A stretch of 64,000 nucleotides of DNA from Prostheceraeus crozeri. Taxonomy: Eukaryota; Platyhelminthes; Polycladida; Euryleptidae. The DNA is taken from assembly GCA_907163375.1 (NCBI GenBank), contig CAJQUW010007105.1, positions 62,001 to 126,000 on the forward strand, given 5' to 3'. Every line of letters starts with the position of its first letter. The stretch's first letter is position 1. Position numbers and translations under genes: made by a program. The notes beneath the pieces are model-generated. The model worked only from the letters and a program-made list of their open reading frames with translations. It did no database searches and had not been told where the DNA came from. Shown piece by piece: positions 10,787 through 23,886 of the stretch.

Positions 10787-12370
10787 CTGCAGTGATATTT
10801 GTGGACGATTAGTCATGAAAAGTGTACAGGAAAGAACAGAAAATCCAGGATGAACTGGTAGACAAGTGGATGTTTTACAGAATGAGACTGGTGTCTTGAT
10901 AACATGACAGATAATTCATTCGAAACGATGATGAAAATTTATAAAAAATATTTAATTAATATAATAAAAAATTCACTAATGAAAATCAAAGACATGACCG
11001 ACCAATAAAGATGAAATCACTAAATCGCATGTGGAATCGCCTGAAAGCACACTGGAATATCACTCTGCTCAGGATCGTTTGCAATGGATTATGAAGATCA
11101 ACCATGCAAAAAATGGAAACATGAATCAGAAGTCTGTGGGTACAGGATTAATTTTTATAATTTTCTTTCCTGTCGTCTACAGGCTTTGTTAACGGTCCAA
11201 TATAATTCATATTCAAACAGGCGACATTTCTCATTTGCATCTTATTCTGAATGAAAAATGAAGGTAATACGGCATTTACATCAGAAGTTATCTCAAATTA
11301 AAGACAGAGAAGTCCAAAACTAGAACCGCTGTCAGAGTCCAGACTGGTGCCATCGTAGTCATCTAGTGTGCTCTCTAGACAAGAGAGGACAATAGCATAG
11401 ATATCTGATCTCTATGCGTCTACTTGTCGGCTGTCGCACAGCAACAGTGCAAGAAGTCACAGCCCAGCGTGTTCTAATTCACTTGCGCACCCACAGTTAT
11501 GAAACTGACAAGTATGACAGGCATGACAAGTGTGACTTTTTTGAAAGTGTGATGCAGCACATTGAATCGATTTCTATGTAATTGCAGAGACTCTACCTCA
11601 ACAATTCAACAATTAGATCCAAAAATGAATGAGTTTCAAACATAAAGGTCTTTTAACTTTGTTTCCTGATATATTGCCTAAGATGAACATTTCAAAGATT
11701 AGAAGACCGTCTGAACTGCTGATATCGAAGCAGAAATGTTTTTTGATTGCCATGTCTAAAGGGAAAACATTTAAAGGCATGCTCTAGTTGATCATTTTAC
11801 GACATAGAAGTCCATCATAACAATAACAACTGTCAACCGGTAAGTTGACAGAGCATGATCCCCCTAAGTCATTAAGTCATGCATTTCTGTCTAAATACAG
11901 CAATCTTGGGTAGAAGTTGAGCATTATGAATGTATGACAAACCAAACAGACAATGAAATTCTGTCTGTCGACAATTTAGAAACGATTTCAGAAATTATTG
12001 GTCACGCGGTTCGACATGCAGATGATTCAACATTGAGGAAGTAATGTCAGTTTGGCACAAAACTGTGGCGACAATGCGGTTATACCACTCTAGATTCAAC
12101 TTGTGTAATCACTGGTGGTGTGACCTTTAATTCTCAACTACTGGAAACCTAGAAGCTTAGATATCGTTATGACAGCAACGCGTGTCCGCGATAGCATTGC
12201 GGGGGGGGTTCATCAACTATTTATTGATTATTGCAGTGTTGGATTTCTATGATTTCTACTATTATCTTGAAATCGCTGCTATAAAAAAACATCTTCGGCT
12301 GTTGATCTGAATTTTCATTTACTGTTCTGCTCACAGAATAAGGCAGTTTGTCTCTACTTCTGCTTGACTA
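10787..12370. other. intergenic DNA, nothing recognised
   Basis: No coding or repeat structure is evident. The block at 11330-11500 is slightly GC-richer and has short open segments on the minus strand, without a recognisable motif. Confidence 0.35.
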
Positions 12371-12858
12371 GAAAGGAAGCATTGGAACATGTAATGCTAA
12401 TAAATGGCACAATCTGCTGACATAATACCATAGCAATCGAACAATGAGCAGCCAGTTCAACATTAAACACGCCAAATTGTGTGAAGTTTCAGTGACTGTT
12501 ATCAACCGGATCACACAGCAAAGAGACACAGTCGATATTAAGTTCTACAGAAGAAGTTTGCGAACGTTTTTTGTGCGCCTGCTATCTATTTTAATAACGA
12601 TCGGAAGGACCAACATTATCGAACAATGATCTGAATTCCTCGAAAGTGAAGGAATCGTGGCGATCAGAGCATTTTGAAGGAACTCACAACAATCCGCAAA
12701 CGACGTACGACTATTTTTTCTATCTCTGCAAGGCACTGATAATTTCTTTTTGCCCACTTGCTAAGTTCCAGCATATGCCATCGTTTTGAATCAGTTTGCA
12801 CTTCTAGAAAAGTGACACGCTTAAACAATATAATTCTGTGATTCTGATAGTTGACGTT
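12371..12858 (+). repeat. dispersed repeat R1, copy 1
   Basis: About 490 bp is similar to the reverse complement of 24530-25033. Shared landmarks in order are GAAAGGAAGCATTGG, GAGCAGCCAG, AAGTTTCAGTGACTGTTAT, GTGCGCCTGCT and CTTTTTGCCCAC. Reading frames are broken in both copies, so any coding content is not interpretable. The family is unknown. Confidence 0.6.
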
Positions 12859-13389
12859 TTTGGCCGATGAAACCTGCATGAATCATAGAAATTAAACGGA
12901 TGAGTAGATCTCTCTTCCCGACACTCCATAACAAAGAAGCATGGACATTAAAAGCAATCAGATGTCGTGGACAAGAGTTGTCGCGACAACAGTGTCTACA
13001 GTGGCTTTCTTGATTGGCAATAGAAAGGTGCTGGCAGCTTCTCATTGTACTATGTCAAGATTCCGCTGTTATTGCTTCTCCATTAATACAAAAATGTTTT
13101 GATAAAATATCTTGCAATAAATCACCTTCCGACAAGAATCTGCAACAGCTGCATGTTTCAGTAATTTACTTCTTCTCAGGACATAGCAACATTGACCAAA
13201 ATCGGTGCCTAAATGAGCGACTGAAATGCATTCGTCTGAGTTCGGTTGTATTATAACAAGATACATGAGTTGACAATGTGACATAGGCTGAAGGAATTTG
13301 TAGTGACAAACATTGTCTTCTAATCCAATCATCAAAGGCAGCTGCAGGATCGTATCTTTAGGTTCTATTGAAATTGAAATATCGGACAT

Positions 13390-16300
13390 CAGTCATTCTA
13401 TATGAAGAAAAATAGCCTATAAATTGGGTGTCTATTCCTTTGTGTGTATGTAGATTCTGTGGGGATTCCATGAAAGTCTCCTTTTCGGCTTCGCTTCCTG
13501 TCACTCAGCCTATAATGCTGCTTTTCAATTGGTGTTTGCAATCTTTGAGTTAAAGATATTTGAATATTAAATACAAATAGCTGAATGTTAAATACAGTAC
13601 AATTAAATGCTGGATGAAGAACTCAAAATATGAATTGCATGACCTGACTATTAGATGCGATGTCTGTATATTAGTCCAACTAATAGCTTACTCCAGTTTT
13701 ATCATGATTAAACACACTTGAAGAGCAGATATTATCTATGTATACAGAAAACAGCGTTATAGGCGTTTAGAAGAATAATGGATTGTGACGTTGAAGGTTC
13801 TTACTTTCTATTTCCTATTCTATTATTATTTTGTGAATTTCTTTCATCGCTTGCATATTAATGTTGATGTCACAGGCCTACCTATCAACTACTTTTTAGT
13901 TAGTTCTCTTCATTTTCTCGTGACAATGGACATTTTGTCTCCAACTCACTGTTTCTGGATATACATGTAGTATTTCCTGCTATGTAGATCTATCTGAACC
14001 GCAAGAATATGCTCTGGAAAGTCGCTGAGTGTAGGTCTTCGTTAAGCATATACAAAAGAAAATGCTAACAGTAAAACAGAACAAATACTAATGTTTGACC
14101 TAGGAGACCTTTCTTCCGCAATAAGACATTTCGGACGAAAGGGCTCCTAGGCCAAACACTTACATTTGAAATGTAGCTCCGCAATGTCCACTAAATACAA
14201 GTATTTACAAAACATGGTTAAGACAGCACACATTGCTGAAAGAAATACATAGAATTCAAGACAGTCCTAAAACGATTTTGATAGCAAAGTTTGCGACATG
14301 CATTGATGATTTCATGGAATGAGAGAGACACTTGCTTCTTAATACATGCATGTATACTACTTAGACGCAGCATTACCTGTTCCACCGGGTCTCATCAATA
14401 CAGCACTCAATGCCACTATATAACCAAATATATCTACGAATAATTTTTCTGGACACACTCCTGATTTACCAAAGTTCAGTATTATTTCAAAGTGTCCTTC
14501 TCATTTTCGATAACCATCGCAATGTAAAAATGCTATGATAACTCTATCTTAGCACCACATAGAATTTGAGCGTGACGTCTGTGTTTCGGTTGCCTGGAAA
14601 GGAAGAATTACATCCTGCATTGCTAGTGAAAGTGCTATTTGTCAACGAATGTTCAGTGAAAGAAAGAAAGAAGAGAATATATCAATGAAATTCTTCTAGT
14701 TGCCACGGTATGTAGGCAACTCACAAAGAATGCATGCTTTTCTTACCGTAATGAAGATTTCATTTTGATACGTAATTTTTGAAATTTTAAATTGTGATTC
14801 AATATAATTAACTATCACAGATAGATAACAATGACATTTTACTCAGATTGCTTTTTATTCAGGAATCCTTTTATTGACAAACTTCTTTGGATAAACAAAA
14901 TCGTTCATTATTCAAGACCATTCATTATTTAACAAAATTCAAGGTCACACTATTTTAGACGTATTAATGACGTCAATCGTTATGAGCAGAAAAAACCAAT
15001 TTCAAATTAATAATTATGTAAACCTGTATTTTAGCACTAGATAGAAAACATTGATATATTTGCGCTCAGATTGCTTTTGCTGAGAGAAATTCACAATTTT
15101 TACATAACCTTATTATTTGCTCTTCACTTTGCTTTGCATTTTATTGACATGGCACCACCGGAGCAGCGACCGTTCAAACCTTGGTTGGGTCAAATCTAAG
15201 ATTTCAAAATTGGTGTCTAACACTGCATCAACATTCACAATACACTACCGGTACCAAATCTTAAATATACCCGTATTCTTCTATACCAATAAAAAAGCAA
15301 CATGAATTTCCCAAAATTCACATTTTTGCAATTATGATAGCCTAAAAATATGAAATAATTCTATAAAATATGGTCATACGAAATACTTACTTACTAGTTC
15401 AAAAAGTATGGTGCAACATTTCGCATTCTCATGACTCAATCTCATATAGACGGAAATCAATATACTTTCAAATTCTAAATCCATGAATCCTTTTGTTGAA
15501 GTTCCCCAATTTTCCCTTTCCACTAATTTGCATAAATACTTTTACCCTGCAAAAGTTGTCAATCCACTTTTGTTCATCAAGTGCACCAAGCTTCACCTTT
15601 GACCGATGATCGACACTTGGCTATTCCAAAGAGAATATCCTAAAGGATTGGATAAATCAGACTTGAAATGGAAAATCGTATCTGTGGCAATTTTGACACT
15701 AATTTTGCTTTGACAAGAGGTTATCACAACATTCATAATTCAGGCGCTGTTTACATCCTTATTCCGATTATTCAATCCTTGGCAACAACTACATACATTC
15801 TCCACAAAAATTTAAGTGACCAACCTTGGGTAGATAATGTGATAAAAGATGCATTCGTCTTCATTCAAGGTATAGAAGGCGTAATTTTTGAATTTAGCTA
15901 TAATGCTTTAAATGAACATTCAAAGCGTAGAATAACATATTCTTATATAATCATTTACAAGATGTCGGTGATGAACCATCCAGCATTCGCATATGATTGT
16001 CCCATGAAAAATTTTCATTACAATTTGATTGAGCTTTTCATCTTCTACAATGAAAGCTCATCTCGGGCCAGTTAGGTTCAGGAGGATATCTACGATTTGA
16101 CAAATATTCTGAATTAACGAATGCGACATCATCTACATAGCCTATGTAATATTCAAACTATAATCTATCATTTTGCCTATGCTAACTTCAATCCTACAAA
16201 GGCTAGCTGTCCCCCCCCCACTGGAAGTAGAAGACGTGTGCAGGGAGTAAAGGAGACATCTGTTCACCGCTACGTCCGTTGTTAACATGGCAGGTGTTGA

Positions 16301-16908
16301 TTGCTAAAGTCAAAGAGCCGTTCGATGGAATGCTAACTCTCGCCTATTCCAGTCCGATTATCGAATCAAAATGCGTATTTGCTCGGACTACTGTATAAGT
16401 TCCCCAATTTTTATTTCTGGCTTCGCACCGGGAGCTTCTTGATAATCGGATACAATAAACATTGCAGAATTCCATTCCGAACTCTCTTCGTCAGGATGGC
16501 GAGTTTTCCGGATTAACGAAGTTAAATTTGCATACACACTAACTGTGTATTAGCTGCACAGGATGAACAAACGCAGAGTCGCGGATCAATCAAAATTTAC
16601 TGGAAAGGTAATACAAGGTTTTGGGTAAAACATGCGTTTCTGAGAAAGAAATTGAACTTCTACCAGAGATTTGCTGGTGGGTTGGTCATCTGGGTTAGAC
16701 AACGTAAAGAATAATAATAACATCATTGTGAAAGCGGGAGTTGGCTTTTAGGGACAAGCATTTGGCACTAAATGTCTGTGCCACGGGACAAAGCATTTAA
16801 TAATGGCTCATCGTGCTCGATGCGATTTCATTATTTATGCTTTTTCTGAAATAGTCGTATGCCGACTTTTGGCGAATTTGAGATAATATATCCCTAAGCG
16901 CATGAGTG
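13390..16908. other. intergenic DNA with one hairpin
   Basis: Mostly featureless. An imperfect hairpin of about 67 bp lies at 14092-14158 (arms with CCTAGGAG and CTCCTAGG). The 135-codon ORF at 15668-16075 is AT-rich, has no motif or domain-like pattern, and is probably chance. Confidence 0.35.
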
Positions 16909-16916
16909 TCCAACAC

Positions 16917-17012
16917 TGAGATGGAACCGGTTTACCGCTGCCGGTCAACCAATAACACAGGTAAACCGGTACCGGTTCCGCCAACGCATAATGCTTCAGG
17001 CTCCATCTCTGA
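16917..17012. mobile_element. tiny hAT-like MITE, 96 bp
   Basis: The left end TGAGATGGAACC and the inverted right end TCAGAGATGGAGCC are near-matching terminal inverted repeats. The interior holds ACCGGTTTACCG and GGTACCGG words of the kind hAT elements use as subterminal repeats. Flanking octamers TCCAACAC and TCCTACAA agree at 6 of 8 positions, as an aged 8-bp duplication would. Confidence 0.5.
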
Positions 17013-17288
17013 TCCTACAATATCTAAAGTTATACTTATATTGTTCTGCGACCTTTCATGAGTGAAAAACAATTTTTTAATGGTCTTTTCCCAAAAATGA
17101 TGATTATCGATCAATTGTACTGAATGAAAGTTGAATATATGTTGCTTTGATGAGAATTATTAAACACTGCTAATGCAAATGATGTTATGCTGCAAAACAT
17201 GGGATGAAAACTGAAGGAGCAGCGCTAAAATAGTATCTTTTTAAAGACTTTTATTGAAAAACATTTATTTTTATTCTTCCAAAATTCT

Positions 17289-17473
17289 GTGAAAAAAGTC
17301 ATAGCAAAGTTATTCCTCGATAAAAGTTATTTGCTGTCCAATGTGACAAACGGGACCTTTCAGTTGTCGATTTGGCCATCCAACAACGAATCTTCAGCCG
17401 ACATTCGGCTTCCTTGTCGCACGCATTATATGCTCTACCCAACAGCATCTATTGATATTGGTAACCTTTCCAG
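17289..17473 (+). other. possible host exon with strong splice donor
   Basis: An open stretch reads SNVTNGTFQLSIWPSNNESS and then LPCRTHYMLYPTASIDIGN. It has several N-glycosylation sequons and a balanced composition, like an extracellular domain. It ends exactly at CAG|GTAAGTT, a near-perfect donor at 17474. The 5' limit is unclear; a weak acceptor lies close to the ORF start. A downstream acceptor (TTTCATCTTTCAG, ending 17898) keeps the frame open for about 38 more codons to a stop. Another (TTTTTCTCGCAG, ending 18163) opens a 48-codon stretch but in a different phase. I do not recognise the protein. Confidence 0.35.
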
Positions 17474-17898
17474 GTAAGTTAACTCCATGGGCGTTTCATA
17501 TATGGTCTGTCTTGCACACCATCAGCTTAATTGTTCAGCCTTTATAGATATTAAAAAGTGGTTTGTGCCCAGAGCCCCTCTCCTCTAGAGCCATATTGAA
17601 AGTCCATGTAGAAAGAAACGCAGCGCCTACGACTGCCAAAATAGTATGCAGTTTTCATCATTTAAGTGTGTAGACTTGTTTTATAATCAACAGATATGCG
17701 TATCACATGTTTAAAGGGCCTACCAAAGACTACACCACAGTCCAAAAGCTGTCAAATCAAACTTGATCAGAATCTCCAAGAGATTGCTTTATTGGTAATT
17801 CCATAATTTATATAATTTCATACCAGGCAGCTGCCTCGGTGTGTAAATATACTAGCAAAAAGATTTAACTAGGATAGGCGAAATTTTCATCTTTCAGC

Positions 17899-18000
17899 AA
17901 TGGTGCAGCAACAACAGAAGACGCGACAAAAACAGTGCAATTTCGGTTACTCTATCAGTTAAAGCACAATTTGATGAAACCCAGAATCCTATCTTAAAAT
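17899..18000 (+). other. possible 3' exon of the same gene
   Basis: The stretch begins after a good acceptor and is in phase with the donor at 17474. It reads SNGAATTEDATKTVQFRLLY and runs to a TAA near 17998. The 425-bp intron implied is unexceptional. Support comes only from splice signals and phase. Confidence 0.25.
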
Positions 18001-18163
18001 ACATCGCAGTTGTGTTTTCATTTATGCATACCTATAGAGCTTCAATGAATTTGTTACGCTTACACATCCGTTTGAAGTTTTTGTTTTACTTTGGTTTGGC
18101 ATGGACATGCACGCTTATTCATAAAACTTCCAAAATTATTTACTGCTGGGGTTTTTCTCGCAG

Positions 18164-18307
18164 GCTGTAGATCCTAGACTCGAGCTTGCCTTTACGCAAC
18201 CGTTTCCTTTACCATGGGCCAATAAGACGGAATCGGTGCCGTTTGCGCCCTTCTCCTGTCAGGATGAGACGGTTAAAAAATTCTTTTGTATACAGTTTTG
18301 CGCATGA
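18164..18307 (+). other. alternative exon candidate
   Basis: Below the acceptor TTTTTCTCGCAG a GC-richer open stretch reads AVDPRLELAFTQPFPLPW and continues with SVPFAPFSCQD for 48 codons to TGA. It needs a phase-0 donor, so it cannot directly follow the exon at 17473. It may be an exon of a different isoform or chance. Confidence 0.22.
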
Positions 18308-19453
18308 TTTGGTATTTCCTGCCCCCTTCCTGCTTGATTTCTGTCTTTCTTGTCCATGATACTTGTGATCAGAGCTGGAAGTGGACACATGCCGGGCTTG
18401 GGACTAAAAATTTCGATAAGCACCCAGGACGATATCTTTTCATCTGAAATAAATAATATTTTCGTTATTTGATCATTTAAGTTGAAAAAATAAAATGAAA
18501 TAAATTACGTCATGCGACGAAATAGGTAATAAATAAATGAGCAGCCGTCAACTGACTGATAGTCCGCGTCAAATGAGGTGACTCCTTAGCTAACTCAATC
18601 ATCCAAGGAAATTAAGGGAGATACGGCGGGCGCAAGCCAGCACAGCATCAGAGATCGCAAAGGCACCAAACGAAGACTTTGCATCTAAAAGAAGCATGGT
18701 GGATAGATAACATACTTTAGCCAGACCAGTTTGCTTGCATTGGAGAATAATCCTCTTCCATTGACAGATAATTCATGCGTCCAAATCCTATGTAAGGAGT
18801 TTCATGCCTTGTGAGTTGAGGTATAAATTGAATAGATGCGGAAATTGAGGATAAAGTCTGGTCAAGCACCACATTAATGCATTTTTCCTCTAAACGCTGT
18901 AAATAAGCTTTTAAATTGAAGGGTGTCAACTAAGTCACGTGGAAATGATGTTAAACAACAATTGATAAACGATTAGCAAGGGATTTTTCTCTGGAATTTT
19001 GGTCAAAAGAGCCGATTGAACATTTATTTTAACTTTTGACTTAACGGCTCCATTTTCTCAGAAGCATGCCATCAGTGTTTTTGCTCTCCCTCCTAAACAT
19101 GAAAATAACCTGCAAGAATAGGTAGGTATCGGTGCATTAAATGAGTTCTAAATTAAACGCGATAGACAAGCGATCCACAATATTTAAAACAAGTGAAAAT
19201 TTGCTGAGCAGGTGATGGAAACGCGAATGGATTCATAGATAATACGAGTACAGGGGTTTATGTGCCTATATCACGTCATGCTGCCGAAGCAGTTTACTTT
19301 TAAGAGCGGAAATCAAAGAATGTCAATTGAATTTTCAGTGCCATCTGGATGATTGAGTGCTGTGCTGGATAAGTCCTGTAGTCGACATTAGAGAGGCGCA
19401 AAACTCATGAGCGATCTGAATCTATGATCAAACAATTTACTGGAATCAATCAG
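18308..19453. other. non-coding DNA
   Basis: Nothing recognised. Confidence 0.35.
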
Positions 19454-19526
19454 TCAATTAATTGACATAGGAAATTGATGCAATCAATTAATTGATGATC
19501 GAAATGTTAAGCAATCAATTAATTGA
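19454..19526. promoter_or_regulatory. three TCAATTAATTGA palindromes, 30-bp spacing
   Basis: The same 12-bp palindrome occurs at 19454-19465, 19484-19495 and 19515-19526. ATTA/TAAT cores of this type bind homeodomain proteins, often as dimers. The near-constant 30-31 bp spacing (about three helical turns) would place the sites on one DNA face. The intervening sequence is only partly repeated, so this could be either an enhancer-like cluster or a short decayed tandem repeat. Confidence 0.4.
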
Positions 19527-20668
19527 AATCCAATGTATATTTGATAATCAATGCATTAAATTACCATCGCTTACATAATATAAAATGAGCCGTCAGCTTT
19601 TATTCTGCATTAAACCTGAAGTTATCATTTTATTTTTTTATTTATGAATTTTTTGACAATGTTAAAAGTAAATAATTTAGAATTCATTACATAAGGCTTC
19701 ATGTTGAGTTAGATTCTTATCATATATTAGCAGTTTCAAACTGTTTTCATTTGGCCATCTGCAGCAATATTTCAATGATTCCGAAATAGATATAATTAGA
19801 GATTCTCAGTTCATTGTTCTCTGTCATTTGCTGTCATGGTTACATTGATAAATAATACTTTGGAAATTCGTCGCTATCTGCGATTTTATCAATTTTAGAT
19901 TGGGAATTGGTTTATGACGTCAATAGATGATTTCCTAATCACCAGATGTGATTCACCTCCGTTGTAATCAACAAAGTACGGCATCATATTTGCTAACACA
20001 TCTTCCCATTTAATACATAAGCAAAATGCTTGTAGATGTGAGTAATCGTATTGTTGAAAATAGAGTATGTATCAGCGGGTCAGAAGAGAATAAAGATAGA
20101 GCTAATGATGACTGTGATATTAGAATATTGAACTTTATCACGTGAAATAGTTGATTTAATCAAATTTTGACGAAAAATGAAATTTATTCGCGTACCAAAA
20201 AGTTTGTTTTCAATTATATTTTGACCATTGGCACATGAATCACAGAAAAAAAAGCGCAATGCAATTATTCAGTTTTTTGCTTTCACTCATCGCTGCTATA
20301 GGATAATACAAGAACAACATTTTTAGGAAAGTTAAGTCCGTTTTTAAACATTACAGCAGGTCTATACCGATTGTCATTGAATGTTGATTTATATAAACCC
20401 TGTCACTCATCAAAGCATGATAAATTGAATTGCTCTGCTTTCAATTAATATCCGGTAATATGACACATCAATACGAATGTGATATTTTCTGATCATTTTC
20501 AATATCACCGATGATGAATCTTGAGCTATCTTTGAACTAAAAAATCGAACTCAAAACTTGAGAACAATCAATCGGCATCGACTTTTAATGTAATAAAGAA
20601 CAGCTTTGTTAAGATTCAATTAAATTGATTAGATTGATGTTCACAACGATTCATGACGATTATGGTTA

Positions 20669-20775
20669 CCATCGACCGATAGAAGGCGCAGAACGCCGAA
20701 TGCCCTTCTGGAGCGTGTTTTACTTTTTGACTTTAAATCATAAACCTCGACCAAACTTTGGGGAGTTTTGCTGAT
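20669..20775 (+). repeat. dispersed repeat R2, copy 1
   Basis: About 105 bp is shared in the same orientation with 39612-39710: ACCATCGACCG, an AAGG..CC-rich middle, and CTCGACCAAACTTTGGGGAG. The family is unknown. Confidence 0.55.
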
Positions 20776-23630
20776 TCGACTTGTGAAAACATAAAATGAT
20801 CTCCCGTCGACTGGTCAATTATGTGATTAGATTGATGATTACTGATAAAAATGTATTGAAATAATTATATTGACACGAACAGGAAGGAGCACTATATGAA
20901 TGTGCCGCTTCAATTAGATTCTTTGACAAGCATTTTTTACAAGACTTTCGGGTCAACAAGACAGTGTTCGATGTGTAAATATATGATAAATGATTATGAT
21001 GTTATATACAGACTCAAATTTGCAAAGCACCACAGTGTACGCGGTTGCAAATCGATATGTTTATTGTAAGTTAAAGTGCAAGACGCTTTGAAAAAAGTGA
21101 CGCATTTCAGACTTTTGAAAAAGTAGCTCTCGGAATATCTTATTGTTATGTCCTTCTGTAGACCAAATTTACAGCTTCTTGTCGAAGTTTGTGAAAATAT
21201 GCCGAAAATGAGGAGTTACGAACGCCTAGGCTGCGCAGTTTGAATAGTTTGAAGCGGTCCAGAGAATAGAGAAAAAATGCCACAAAAGGCCGAATCACGC
21301 ATTTCCACCAAATGTTTAGGGAGCATTGAGCTTATAACTGAACTTGTGTTACCTACAGTGTAAATAGTCTGTTTGGTCTGAAGCTTTGAAGGACGCTTTG
21401 CTTAAAGCTCAAATTTTCCAAGCTGCTTAATGAGCTCCTCAGGAAGGACTTGTAGCTTATTGAATATTTTACAATTTCATTCCAACATGTATGTGCCATC
21501 AACAATTGCAAAAATTATCAATCACGTGAGAATTTAGACCTTTCGAATCGAATAGGTCCTGTTGGATTATCAGCGTCGGAAAAAGAAAAGTTTCAACAAA
21601 GGCCAATTAACAAACTACGGTTTAATGGAGTAATTTGGCGCGCAGCACACATTTTGATTGACTAACAGGGTTACACCACGCATTTTATATTCGGAACTGG
21701 GGAGAAGGATTTGCTATTTGATGTAGGGAGTGATGAAAAATTTAAAATTAATTCACGAAATAGCATAGTTGATGACAGTTGGAGAAGAAATTAAAAGCAG
21801 CCATAATAAAGGTTGTTTAACTGTGAACAACACATGAAGACAACATGAAATGAAGACACTCAGTACTCACACTGCCGAAACACATTATCTTCTTTTGTAT
21901 AATATCATACATACATATATATATACGTACATTGCAATAATGCCATTTAATTGCATAGTATTATGTAAAATCAGATTTGTAAATTGACATGTAAATAATT
22001 CACCGCTATTTATACTTGCATTCATAATAGAAATATAATACACAAGATCTTTTTGTGTAAACTATTCATCGAAATTAATATTGTGACACGGCCTCGAAAG
22101 TCGATAACTCGCACAAATGTCTGATATCCGCAGAGTGAGATTCCGCTTATCGACACAGAAATTTTCGTAGGCTGTCTATATTTGCTATGCTGCAACAAAT
22201 GTATATTTCAATTTTGATCTAAAACCCTTCCAATAGGAAAAATTGACATTTGATGGGAAGTTTGTGTCATTAATTAGTTATGTAAAATGATGGAGATTGA
22301 AAAACTTAAGATTTGTAAGTATTTATGAATAATTTTCTCGACGAAGTCGCTTTAGCTGATTGAACAGAAGACAGATTTTGGAAAACTGATTCAATTCTTG
22401 ACGACCGAACGGAATAATTCAAATAAGTCGATTCCTGGATATTGCATGCAAAGTCTCTGCGTTCACACTTGATATAAATTCATAGAAATATTTCGCTTTT
22501 TGATGTTTGTGTAATAAGAATCCGTTGCCTTGCAACTGCCGTCAAGTTGTCATTGAATGAGGCTACAATAATGGGGCATATTTGCGATCGCGCTTTGCCT
22601 TAAAACTCGAACAGAAACTGGCAGTCAATAAAAGACTAGAATTGGGCGAAAGTCAATAATAAAATTTTACTTGCGGTGTTTGAGATTTATGAAAAATTCA
22701 TTGGACACGAGCTGTTCACCTCCGTTATTACCAAGTTATGTCCTTCATTCGATCTATCCCATAAAGAGAAAGTTTGTGATGAGATTTTGAGAGAGTGGAA
22801 TGCTTTTATTTGAAATTCGTCTGTAAATTCCTGCAACAAAAGCCGTCTGCCATTGTTTAATGACGGATTATCTTCATTGTTAGCGGTTATGGAAGAGTAT
22901 CTTGATACGAGAAATGTTAAATAGTCTGCCTGGAATGGGAGATTCGGACGAAGGGAAGCCATTAATATCGTGTCAAATCGACCCGTTTCCGAAACACGTT
23001 CGCCTCGCCTCATGAAATAGCAAGAACATCTTTTATGTCGGCTCAATCATTTTGAGAGCTTCAAAAAGCAGAAGCATACTTCAATTGACATTTTCATCAT
23101 TAGAACTGTGTGAGAAATGGCTTTGATGTTGCACGCTGAAGCGTGAAATAATATTTTCGTGAGTGCATATTTGATGGAAATATTTCGAAGCTTCGAAGAC
23201 AGTCAGAGAGGAGTCATTAGAGTTATAGCCGAAGACTTTTAGTGGAAAGAATGTGAAGTCAGCATTAAGTGAACGTAGATTGGCTTCATTGGATTCAAAT
23301 GCAATTAAAAGAAATGTGTTTCCTTCCGTCTTTGAAGTGGCGCTTATGTATTGATCTCAAACATCACTTAATATCGATTGATTATGTTTTTGAATGTATT
23401 ATTATTGATACCACCGATAATAGTATTGCTAGCAACGTATTAGAAAGTAACCAATTTTTCGTTATTTTTCATGCAGAGCTCCTAGGTTGTAAGCCAATTG
23501 GGTACCAATAAGTTAGCCTGATATAGCGGCCATTCACTACAACTTCACTTTGTGCAATAAGATAATTGCAGAATTGTGAGCAAAGAAACTGTACAAGGCA
23601 CCCGGGCTGGTGGAGATTGAGCCTGACTGC
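20776..23630. other. intergenic DNA
   Basis: AT-rich, with a short TA-rich simple run near 21910-21930. The 119-codon minus-strand ORF at 22687-23046 has no recognisable motif. Confidence 0.35.
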
Positions 23631-23886
23631 TACTTTTTGAAGTTCTATTCAGGGGTAGCCGGACACCGAGCTTGTGTGTGTCATTTTGAAGTTCTATTCA
23701 GGGGTAACCGGACATCCAGCTTGTCCACTTCTTTTTGAAGTTCTCCTCAGGGGTAGTCGGACTAGTCTTGAGGGTCTATTTCAGGGGTAGCCGGGCACCG
23801 AGCATGTCTGCGTCATTTTGAGGTTCTTTTCGGGGGTAGCCTGAGACCTAGCCTGTCTTCTTCTTTTGAAGTACTTTTTTAAAGGG
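23631..23886 (+). repeat. minisatellite, about 5 copies of a 50-60 bp unit
   Basis: The unit reads TTTTGAAGTTCTATTCAGGG followed by GTAGCCGGACACCGAGCTTGT and a TC-rich spacer. Copies differ by 10-25% and one is shortened. GC content is well above the flanks. Confidence 0.75.

Noticed and set aside
14092-14158. Hairpin as a microRNA precursor
   Set aside because: Arms have several mismatches, and nothing supports transcription; recorded only as a hairpin.
15668-16075. 135-codon ORF
   Set aside because: AT-rich residues throughout, no motif, no promoter or splice signals; length is possible by chance in 64 kb.
22687-23046. 119-codon minus-strand ORF
   Set aside because: No recognisable motif, and neighbouring sequence is plain intergenic DNA.
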